A DNA stretch of 12,290 nt from positions 1 to 12,290 of the forward strand of contig JAIRXA010000125.1 in the NCBI GenBank assembly GCA_031268525.1, in the 5' to 3' direction. The position numbers were made by a program, and so were the translations under genes. This document shows, piece by piece, positions 6,745-12,290 of this stretch; position 1 is the stretch's first letter; the number at the start of each line of letters is the position of its first letter. Under the pieces are notes generated by a model. It was not told the DNA's origin and ran no database searches. It worked only from the letters and a program-made list of their open reading frames with translations. Source of the DNA: Coriobacteriales bacterium. Its GTDB lineage: Bacteria > Actinomycetota > Coriobacteriia > Coriobacteriales > UBA8131.

Positions 6745-7761
6745 GTGAAAAAACTCAAAGCGAACAATCTTCGGGCCATCGTCATCCTGGGCGTCGTTCT
6801 TGTCATAGCGGTGGGATATTTCAATCTTGTCGGCATCGGTAATCTCTCGGATTTTGGGTGGGGTCTCATATCGACGATCTGCCCCCTTGGTTTTGTCGAA
6901 ACCCTGCTGGCAAGCAAGCTCCTGATTCCGCGAGCCGTCATATCGTTTTTTGCCGTTGTCGCGATCGTCATCGTGCTCGGTCGTGTGTTCTGCGCCTGGG
7001 TCTGTCCCGTACCCCTGCTGCAACGCTGGTTTCCGGGGAGTAGGAAGCAGCAGGAAAAACGAATCGCCGAAGCCCTGCCGGACGCTGAGGCTCTGCCAGC
7101 TGCCACCGAAGCCCTGCCGGACGCCGAGGCTCTGCCAGCTGTTGACCTCCTCGATGAGCCCTCAGGAGATCTGCCGGTGCAGGCTGCTCTGATGCCCGCC
7201 GAGACGAAGCTCAAACTCAAGAGCGCGGCGAAACCCAAACTCAAGGGCGCGGCGAAACCCAATAACTTTAAGCTCGACTCGCGTCACGTTGTACTGGGTG
7301 GCGCGTTGCTCTCAACGGCGATCTTTGGCTTTCCCGTATTCTGTCTGGTGTGTCCTGTCGGTTTGACCTTTGCGTCCGTCCTCTTTCTCATGCGCCTTTT
7401 TGCTTTTGGCGAAACCACTTGGACCATACTGGTGTTTCCCCTTGTCCTCGTGCTCGAACTTGTCTTCTTCCGCAAGTGGTGTAAGACCATTTGTCCACTC
7501 GGCGCGCTCATGTCGCTTATCTCCGGGCTGAATAAAACCTTCCGCCCCTCAATCGACAACAGCAGATGTATCAAGACCGCTCAAGGCGTAAACTGCTCAG
7601 CCTGCTCGGCGGTGTGTGCCGAGAATATCGATATCCGTAATCCCAAGACCTCCCAATCCTCACTGAACAACTGTACGAAATGCCGTAACTGCTCCGATAT
7701 ATGTCCCGCCCATGCCATAAGCTTCCCCTTCCTGAAAGGCAAGCAGAAGACTGAGGATTAA
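6745..7761 (+). CDS. NapH-like membrane ferredoxin with repeat-bearing inserted linker
   Basis: This 338-residue protein starts at GTG. It has about four membrane helices (residues ~10-32, 64-82, 181-203, 227-243) and the NapH/CcoG-type cysteine motifs C46-P-L-G, C83AWVC87P, C200LVC203P and C246KTIC250P. It ends with two [4Fe-4S] motifs (C275, C284, C287, C291 and C310, C313, C316, C320). NapH oxidises quinol and hands electrons to NapG. Residues ~97-178, between the second and third helices, form a long hydrophilic linker. It contains a repeated EALPDAEALPA unit and a repeated KLK-AAKP unit, so the protein is roughly 50 residues longer than E. coli NapH. The linker changes from Pro/Ala/acidic to Lys-rich. 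The gene starts two bases after the NapG-like gene, so the two products are likely made in equal amounts. Confidence 0.92.
   Translation: MKKLKANNLRAIVILGVVLVIAVGYFNLVGIGNLSDFGWGLISTICPLGFVETLLASKLLIPRAVISFFAVVAIVIVLGRVFCAWVCPVPLLQRWFPGSRKQQEKRIAEALPDAEALPAATEALPDAEALPAVDLLDEPSGDLPVQAALMPAETKLKLKSAAKPKLKGAAKPNNFKLDSRHVVLGGALLSTAIFGFPVFCLVCPVGLTFASVLFLMRLFAFGETTWTILVFPLVLVLELVFFRKWCKTICPLGALMSLISGLNKTFRPSIDNSRCIKTAQGVNCSACSAVCAENIDIRNPKTSQSSLNNCTKCRNCSDICPAHAISFPFLKGKQKTED
7069..7146 (+). repeat. 39-bp tandem duplication within the NapH-like gene
   Basis: Units 7069-7107 and 7108-7146 are in frame. The first 33 bases differ at one position (GCT versus GCC) and the last six diverge. Each encodes EALPDAEALPA plus two residues (109-134). 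The near-identity at DNA level suggests recent slippage or duplication. Confidence 0.9.
7213..7260 (+). repeat. 24-bp tandem duplication within the NapH-like gene
   Basis: Units 7213-7236 and 7237-7260 differ by one base (GAGCGC versus GGGCGC). They encode KLKSAAKP and KLKGAAKP (residues 157-172), in frame, in the same linker as the 39-bp repeat. Confidence 0.9.
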
Positions 7762-7766
7762 GAGAA

Positions 7767-8984
7767 ATGCCTGACATTGCGTCGGTATCGACCGTCATTG
7801 AGGTTCTGGAGAAGCTCGAGAGCTTTGACATCCGCGTCCATCCACAGCGCTGTGTCTGCGTCCGCAATCGACATGCGCGTTGTTCGCGTTGCTCGGATGC
7901 CTGTACTTCAGGTGCCATCTCTCTCAAAGATGAGCTTTCCATAGACCCGGATCTCTGTGTGGGCTGTGGGACCTGCGCAACCGTCTGCCCCACCTGCGCG
8001 CTCGAAACGATCCATCCAAACGACGCCGAACTCTTACAGAGGGCGAAACCCATCATCAAAGCCACTGATGGACAACTGGCCTTTCTCTGCCATACTGCGA
8101 GGGAAAGCGCAACTCTGCCTCTGGATGGGGAGCAGCTTATCGAGCTGACCTGTTTGAGTCGTCTGGAGGAATCCCTGCTCACCAGCCTCTTTGCCTTCGG
8201 CGCAGAGGATATTCTCCTCATCAAGGGCGACTGCGAGTCCTGCCCGCGTAGGCAGGGAGTCGAAACCATAGAGCTGGTGCTTGAGACCATGCAGGCCCTG
8301 ACTGCGGCCTGGAATCTTACGCAGACCCTGGACCTCACGACAGAGATTCCTCCGAAACTCTTTCTTGCCCCTCGGGCATCGGAGGCTCGGCAGGTTTCAG
8401 ATGGTGTCTCTCGCCGGGAATTCTTCACTCTGATAAAGGAGAACACCAAAGAGGTCGCTGCTGCGACTGCCCAGGTCACGCTCGATCACTATGCCGCAGT
8501 GAAACATGAAGATGAAACCGCTCACGTTCCGGTGCATGTCATGCGGGATGGGACCCTGCCGCATTTTGTTCCCAGCCGACGAGAGCGCCTGCTCGACCAG
8601 CTCGAATACCTGGGGAGTCCCGTCGTTGACACCATCAACATACGGCTTTGGGGTCATATCATCCTGGATGGTGAACGCTGTTCCTCATGTCGGATGTGTG
8701 CGACCTTCTGTCCGACCGGTGCCATCTGCAAGTTTGATGACCCCGACGGAACCTTTGGTATCGAGCACTATATGGCTGATTGTGTGCACTGCCGTCTCTG
8801 CGAGGACGTCTGTAGGGAGCATGCCATAGTCTGCAGCACGAAGGTACCGATCAAAAAGCTGGTAGAAGGCGAGATCGAACGTTATGAGATGAAACCCCTG
8901 GAATGGCTGCCCAATAAGGCTGATTCGATATTCAGGAAGATGCAGACGGTGATCCCAAACGCCAATATGCATGAACGCTGCTGA
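7767..8984 (+). CDS. Cytoplasmic multi-cluster Fe-S protein, ferredoxin domains at both ends
   Basis: This 405-residue protein has no N-terminal signal or membrane helix. The N-terminal ferredoxin domain has C29 or C31, C39/42/46 and C64/67/70/74. The C-terminal ferredoxin domain has C305/308/311/315 and C339/342/345/349. The middle (residues ~100-185) contains FLCHT, LTCLSRLEESLL, FGAEDILLIKGDCESCPRRQG. This order of a Cys, a conserved R/E helix, a GA(E/D) strand and a Cys-rich loop loosely resembles the MvhD-type domain that partners heterodisulfide reductases. An SRREFF motif at 215-220 looks like a Tat signal but is internal, suggesting a fusion of two ancestral genes. It follows the NapH-like gene by five bases with a weak site (GAGGA, 7753-7757). 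It is likely a soluble electron carrier feeding the NapGH-like pair; the specific partner is not shown. Confidence 0.85.
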   Translation: MPDIASVSTVIEVLEKLESFDIRVHPQRCVCVRNRHARCSRCSDACTSGAISLKDELSIDPDLCVGCGTCATVCPTCALETIHPNDAELLQRAKPIIKATDGQLAFLCHTARESATLPLDGEQLIELTCLSRLEESLLTSLFAFGAEDILLIKGDCESCPRRQGVETIELVLETMQALTAAWNLTQTLDLTTEIPPKLFLAPRASEARQVSDGVSRREFFTLIKENTKEVAAATAQVTLDHYAAVKHEDETAHVPVHVMRDGTLPHFVPSRRERLLDQLEYLGSPVVDTINIRLWGHIILDGERCSSCRMCATFCPTGAICKFDDPDGTFGIEHYMADCVHCRLCEDVCREHAIVCSTKVPIKKLVEGEIERYEMKPLEWLPNKADSIFRKMQTVIPNANMHERC

Positions 8985-9037
8985 CCGTCATTGAAGACAA
9001 TGCTCGGCTCTGGCCCCCACGATCATACGGGAGTAGC

Positions 9038-10339
9038 ATGAAAACCACGGCACAGGCACCGAAGAACGGCAAGGTCAAGCTGCAGATCACGGCAACACCC
9101 GAGGAGGTGAGCAGGGCCTTTCAGCGTGCAACTCTTGCGCTCGCTCAGCAGAATAAACTCACACCCAAACCCTCCCTCGAAGAAACCATAGCGGAACTTG
9201 AAGAAAAGGTGGGCAAGGCTCAGTACGGTGCATTCCTTGACTACTTCGTACCCAACTTTCTCGTGCCTTTTGCCATCTCGCAGGAGAATATCAACGCGAC
9301 TCTGGCGCCTCAGGTTACGGTGGAATCTCCGGTGATCGCAGGCAGGGAACTGTGCCTTTCTGCAACGATCACCCTCATGCCCATCTATGAACTCTCGTCC
9401 TACGACCCTGTCAGGGTGGTGCTTCCCAGGGCGAGTGCCTCAGAAGAAGAGATCGACGCTCAGTTCCTGCAGCTTGCACAAAGCAATGCGACCTTTGAAA
9501 AGACAAACGGTCATTTGGTGCAGAGGGAGGATCATATCGCCATCGCACTTGCGGCCGTTGACGCCCAGGGCGATCTCCTCCCCAGGCTCACCGCCGACAA
9601 TCGTTTCTACACGGTAGGCGAAGGATTCATGCCTGCAGGGTTTGACGAGCAGCTTCTTGGTATGAGTCTGGGTGAGAGTAAGACCTTTGGTCTTGCTGTT
9701 CCTGATCTGAGCGCCGAGGACTCAGAGACGCCTACAGACGCCACGATTACCGTCACGGTCAGGGAGATCAATCGGCGCGTCATCCCCGCGATCACCGATG
9801 TGTGGATTGCGAAGAATTTTCCCGGCATCAAGACCGTACCCGAGCTGCGCGAATTCATACGATCCGAACTTCTCCGGGCAAAGACGCACGAGCTTGAGAG
9901 CATGAAGACATCCGCCGCTGCCGCCGAACTGGCAAAGCGCTTTGAGGGTTCCATAGCGGATGAGTTCTATGAGTTTACGCGTGCTGAGATCATGGCGAGG
10001 TTCCAGCAGCAGCTTCAGCAGCAGGGGCTGACCATGCAGCGCTACCTGCAACAGCAGGGTATCGACGAGCGGCAGTTTGACATGAACACCATGCTGCAAA
10101 TCCGCGAGGTGCTGGTCCAGGGCTTCAGTCTCGATGCTTTGGCGCGCCATCTCAAACTTGAGCTTGATGACGAGGATATTGCAGAAACCTATCGGCGTAT
10201 GGCGCCCGGTTATGAGCGGGAGGCGCGCGCTGAGTTTGAGGGCAGCGGACGTCTGTATCTTGTCAGACAGGCCGCCCTGCGTACCAAGGCCAACACATGG
10301 CTTGCTCAGACTGCCGAGGTCGAATATGTGGAGCAGTAG
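9038..10339 (+). CDS. Divergent trigger-factor-like peptidyl-prolyl isomerase/chaperone
   Basis: This 433-residue protein is the usual trigger factor length. The domain order matches: N-terminal domain (residues 1-~115), FKBP-type isomerase domain (~162-245, including REDHIAIAL and YTVGEGFMPAGFDEQLLGMS) and a helical C-terminal chaperone domain (~250-433) with Gln-rich stretches near 323-340. The N-terminal ribosome-docking loop, normally GFRxGK, should fall near residues 36-46, where AQQNKLTPKPS is found instead. Docking on ribosomal protein L23 is therefore doubtful. It may be a non-ribosomal paralogue with a specialised client; the ordinary housekeeping gene usually sits beside clpP/clpX, which are absent here. 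The ATG at 9038 follows CGGGAG by four bases. The stop TAG abuts the ATG of the next gene. A fast-diverging but housekeeping protein remains possible. Confidence 0.85.
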   Translation: MKTTAQAPKNGKVKLQITATPEEVSRAFQRATLALAQQNKLTPKPSLEETIAELEEKVGKAQYGAFLDYFVPNFLVPFAISQENINATLAPQVTVESPVIAGRELCLSATITLMPIYELSSYDPVRVVLPRASASEEEIDAQFLQLAQSNATFEKTNGHLVQREDHIAIALAAVDAQGDLLPRLTADNRFYTVGEGFMPAGFDEQLLGMSLGESKTFGLAVPDLSAEDSETPTDATITVTVREINRRVIPAITDVWIAKNFPGIKTVPELREFIRSELLRAKTHELESMKTSAAAAELAKRFEGSIADEFYEFTRAEIMARFQQQLQQQGLTMQRYLQQQGIDERQFDMNTMLQIREVLVQGFSLDALARHLKLELDDEDIAETYRRMAPGYEREARAEFEGSGRLYLVRQAALRTKANTWLAQTAEVEYVEQ

Positions 10340-11461
10340 ATGAGTACTCGCAGGCTGAAGGTCATACTCAGGGGTGGTCACACCTATGACATACGCATCG
10401 GCCATCGCCTGATCACCAATCTGGGTATCCATCTGCGCGCGACGAGCAAGGCTACCAAGGCTAGCAAGGCGTTGGTCATCTCCGACGACCATGTGGGCCC
10501 ACTCTATCTCGCTGCCGTTAAGGCGGGACTGGAGAAGGCTGATTTTGAGGTCTTTGACGTGAGTATTCCGCCCGGCGAGGACAGCAAGAGCCTCGCTGTT
10601 GCCGCCGAGCTCTTTGGCGCGCTCGCTCTGTTTGGCATCGGTGGGGATGACGTGCTTGTTGCTCTGGGCGGCGGTGTTGTCTGCGATATCGCCGGTTTTG
10701 TAGCTGCCAACTATCTGTGTGGTATCGAATATGTACAGGTTCCAACCTCATTTCTTGCGATGGTCGATTCGCCTGTCGGCGGCAAAACTGCCGTCAACCT
10801 TGAGGGCAGAAGGAACCTTGTGGGCAGCCTGAAGCAGCCCACTTACGTGGCAGTTGATCTGGCCGTGCTCTCCAGCTTGCCCGATGAGGAGTGGGAAAAC
10901 GGTCTTGCGGAGATTGCACGCTTCGCCCTCATCGACGGCGAGGAGTTTACCGAGTGGCTCACCACTAACGCCGAGGGCCTGATGGCCCACGATGAGGCTG
11001 CCGTGCAACAGGCTCTCGTCGAGGCGCTCAGCTTCAAGGCGCGATGTGTGACTCACCTTGAGAAGTCGGAAGGTCGTATCGAGTGTCTTGATTATGGCAA
11101 CGTCTTTGCTCATGCACTTGAGGCGGTGGCAGGCCAGGGCATTGTTTCGCATGGTCGAATCGTGGCGGAGGGTATGCGCTTTGCGGCGCGATTGGCCGTT
11201 GAAGCCATAGGGGCGCCGGAGGGATTCGTTGTCGTACAGGACGCCCTCCTCAACAGCCTGGGTCTTGCCCCCATCCTGCAAGCTTATTCGGCAGACGCGC
11301 TTTTTGATGCGCTCTTAAGCGAGAAAGCACGTGGCTGTGAAGGCAGTGAGCTGCGTATCATCTTTACCGAAGCTCCCGGGAAATGGCAATCCGTCGGCGT
11401 GGACCCAGATCTCGTCAAGATCTACCTGATTCTCTGGGAGCAGGCACGGATGGAGCCTTGA
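10340..11461 (+). CDS. 3-dehydroquinate synthase-like protein with altered metal site
   Basis: This 373-residue protein has the family fold signatures: an NAD-binding ALGGGVVCDIAGF (residues 108-120), QVPTSFLAMVDSPVGGKT (133-150), the RNLVG loop (158-162) and a GLAEIARF segment (188-195) with the first Zn ligand E191. The normal active-site stretch LNFGHTxGH is here LDYGNVFAH (250-258). The second Zn ligand His is Asn254, the Asn before it is Asp251, and only the later His258 and His271 remain. The usual AEVIK lysine is Arg194, and the HGE motif is HGR. True AroB turns DAHP into dehydroquinate for aromatic synthesis; the changes make that uncertain. Translation is probably coupled to the trigger-factor-like gene. 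It could be a degraded aroB, a related sugar-phosphate cyclase or a non-catalytic paralogue. Confidence 0.88.
   Translation: MSTRRLKVILRGGHTYDIRIGHRLITNLGIHLRATSKATKASKALVISDDHVGPLYLAAVKAGLEKADFEVFDVSIPPGEDSKSLAVAAELFGALALFGIGGDDVLVALGGGVVCDIAGFVAANYLCGIEYVQVPTSFLAMVDSPVGGKTAVNLEGRRNLVGSLKQPTYVAVDLAVLSSLPDEEWENGLAEIARFALIDGEEFTEWLTTNAEGLMAHDEAAVQQALVEALSFKARCVTHLEKSEGRIECLDYGNVFAHALEAVAGQGIVSHGRIVAEGMRFAARLAVEAIGAPEGFVVVQDALLNSLGLAPILQAYSADALFDALLSEKARGCEGSELRIIFTEAPGKWQSVGVDPDLVKIYLILWEQARMEP
10445..10471 (+). repeat. Three 9-bp tandem units in the AroB-like gene
   Basis: AGCAAGGCT, ACCAAGGCT and AGCAAGGCG follow each other in frame and encode SKA, TKA, SKA near residues 36-44. This is a small slippage-type expansion in a surface-like segment before the first core strand. 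Confidence 0.75.
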
Positions 11462-11545
11462 GGAGGGGCCTTGGAGGAGTCTCAAGGAGGAACTTTGAGG
11501 AGGAGCCTTGAGCAGACGCCTCAGGGAGGAGCTTTGAGTAGACGC
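11452..11545 (+). repeat. Degenerate direct-repeat array overlapping the AroB-like stop codon
   Basis: Variants of GGAGGAGCCTTGAG recur about five to six times. The best pair is 11499-11519 and 11525-11545 (21 bases each, two C/T differences). The array starts inside the last codons of the AroB-like gene. Two units form small stem-loops: 11469-11487 (CCTTG/CAAGG with an inner GAG/CTC) and 11506-11526 (CCTTGAG/CTCAGGG around a seven-base loop). Confidence 0.7.
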
Positions 11546-11781
11546 ATATCACCAGGCTCTTTTCCTTTTTATGGGGGGGATCGCCTGCACGAAGCACCCT
11601 GCGCTGCGGGAGGCGTACTTTGGCATCCTGTCCTGTCTACAAGCGTATCCTCGGGCGCTTTGTGACCGACTGCGCGTGAGCTTCATCCTTTTAGGCAATT
11701 TTGAGCCAAACGCTCTCGCAGAGGCGTCGATAAGCGTATAGGATAATCCTACCCCCCTCGCTGTGAGTGAAAGGATATGAC
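11462..11781 (+). other. 320-nt intergenic region; repeats, then no clear gene
   Basis: The left third is the direct-repeat array. A pyrimidine-rich CTCTTTTCCTTTTT stretch (about 11552-11565) follows and could end the upstream transcript after the repeat stem-loops, but no hairpin directly abuts it. The rest shows no convincing coding frame. GATAAT at 11742-11747, inside the palindrome AGGATAATCCT, could be a -10 element for the HdrC-like gene, but I see no good -35 at the right distance. The ribosome site AAGGA (11771-11775) precedes ATG 11782 by six bases. Confidence 0.5.
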
Positions 11782-12290
11782 ATGAGCACCCTTAATCTCA
11801 GCAGGGTCACCGACGCTGATCGTGAAGGCATTGCCGCTATCGTTCGCGAAGCCGGTGTTGACCCAGACGACTGCTATCAGTGTGGCAAATGCACTGCCGG
11901 TTGTCCCATGGCCCACGAGATGGACTTGATGCCCCGTCAGGTCATCCGTTCGCTCCAGCTCGGCCTCTATCGTCGTGCCTTGACCGCTACGGCCCCCTGG
12001 GTCTGTGCCCAGTGTCAGGTCTGTTCGGTGCGCTGCCCTCAGGAGGTACGCATCGCCGAACTCATGCTCGCGGTGCGCCATGCGGCCAAGCGCGAAGGCC
12101 TGCGCCCGGTGCGCGAGCCGGATATCTTTGATGATATATTCGTCAATAACATCCGTTCGCAGGGGCGCAGCAATGAGGCGTTGCTCGCGGGCTTTTTTAA
12201 CCTCCAAAGCGGCCATCTGATGCAGGATGTGCTCAACGCGCCCAAGATGGCCGCGCGCGGCATGATCGGCCCCCGACTCAATCATGTGAA
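11782..12290 (+). CDS. HdrC-like heterodisulfide reductase Fe-S subunit (3' end missing)
   Basis: The first 169 residues are visible and the frame is still open at the window end. Two [4Fe-4S] motifs are clear: C31YQCGKCTAGCP (C31/34/37/41) and C75AQCQVCSVRCP (C75/78/81/85). They are joined by a helical segment, DLMPRQVIRSLQLGLYRRAL, that is typical of HdrC. HdrC carries electrons between the flavin subunit HdrA and the catalytic HdrB. Non-methanogens often use HdrABC-like sets for flavin-based electron bifurcation or ferredoxin/NADH balancing. AAGGA lies six bases before the ATG. A 320-base spacer with repeats separates it from the AroB-like gene, so it probably starts a new transcript with hdrB and hdrA expected downstream. 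The glycerol-3-phosphate dehydrogenase subunit C family is less likely given the length and motif spacing. Confidence 0.9.
   Translation, partial: MSTLNLSRVTDADREGIAAIVREAGVDPDDCYQCGKCTAGCPMAHEMDLMPRQVIRSLQLGLYRRALTATAPWVCAQCQVCSVRCPQEVRIAELMLAVRHAAKREGLRPVREPDIFDDIFVNNIRSQGRSNEALLAGFFNLQSGHLMQDVLNAPKMAARGMIGPRLNHV

Noticed and set aside
8215..8420. A Tat-signal reading of SRREFF in the 7767-8984 protein
   Set aside because: The motif is at residue 215, with no hydrophobic stretch after it and ferredoxin motifs before it, so it is not an export signal of this protein.
7571..8479. A 302-residue minus-strand frame opposite the Fe-S protein
   Set aside because: Ser/Arg-rich shadow translation, while the plus strand has paired cysteine motifs.
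7789..8995. The string GACCGTCATTGA occurring near both ends of the 7767-8984 gene
   Set aside because: Only 12 bases, no flanking similarity, and no sign of an insertion or attachment site; probably chance.
11452..11545. A CRISPR array
   Set aside because: Units are short, degenerate and nearly contiguous, without regular unique spacers.
11471..11665. A 64-residue plus-strand frame after the AroB-like gene
   Set aside because: Its first half is just the translated direct repeats, the composition is low-complexity and there is no good ribosome site.
11701..11747. A sigma-70-type promoter with TTGAGC and GATAAT
   Set aside because: The two hexamers are about 35 bases apart, far beyond the usual 16-18, so only a weak -10-like element remains.

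Overview
The window is a dense, almost entirely plus-strand gene cluster from what looks like a strict anaerobe with heavy iron-sulfur respiratory metabolism. The catalytic molybdoenzyme carries sequence motifs I associate with the large DMSO-reductase-family expansions of Coriobacteriia (Eggerthella-type Actinomycetota), and an HdrC-like gene lies at the right edge. The taxon is an inference from protein style, not from a marker gene.

Layout. (1) 1-3672: a three-subunit DMSO-reductase-type complex. It has the C-terminal ~697 residues of the molybdopterin catalytic subunit (5' end outside the window), a four-cluster [4Fe-4S] electron-transfer subunit and a DmsC-type eight-helix anchor, packed with a 4-nt overlap and a 1-nt gap. 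(2) 3673-4591: a GC-rich hairpin, then an exported protein of unknown function, then a 155-nt spacer. (3) 4592-8984: an unrecognised acidic protein with an internal duplication, a TorD/DmsD-type chaperone, a Tat-exported NapG-like ferredoxin, a NapH-like membrane ferredoxin with a repeat-rich inserted linker, and a multi-cluster cytoplasmic Fe-S protein. (4) 9038-11461: a trigger-factor-like chaperone and a 3-dehydroquinate-synthase-like protein in back-to-back reading frames (TAG immediately followed by ATG). Both keep the fold signatures but lack residues normally considered essential. (5) 11462-11781: a noncoding spacer that starts with degenerate direct repeats and small stem-loops. (6) 11782 to the right edge: the start of an HdrC-like two-cluster Fe-S protein, open at the window end.

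How it may work together. The molybdoenzyme, its Fe-S subunit and its anchor form a quinol-linked terminal reductase or oxidoreductase of unknown substrate. The TorD-like protein would mature the catalytic subunit. The NapG/NapH-like pair and the cytoplasmic Fe-S protein could be a second electron-entry route that bypasses or supplements the DmsC anchor. The exported protein, the duplicated acidic protein and the divergent trigger-factor/AroB-like pair are the unexplained parts and the best candidates for undescribed accessory functions.
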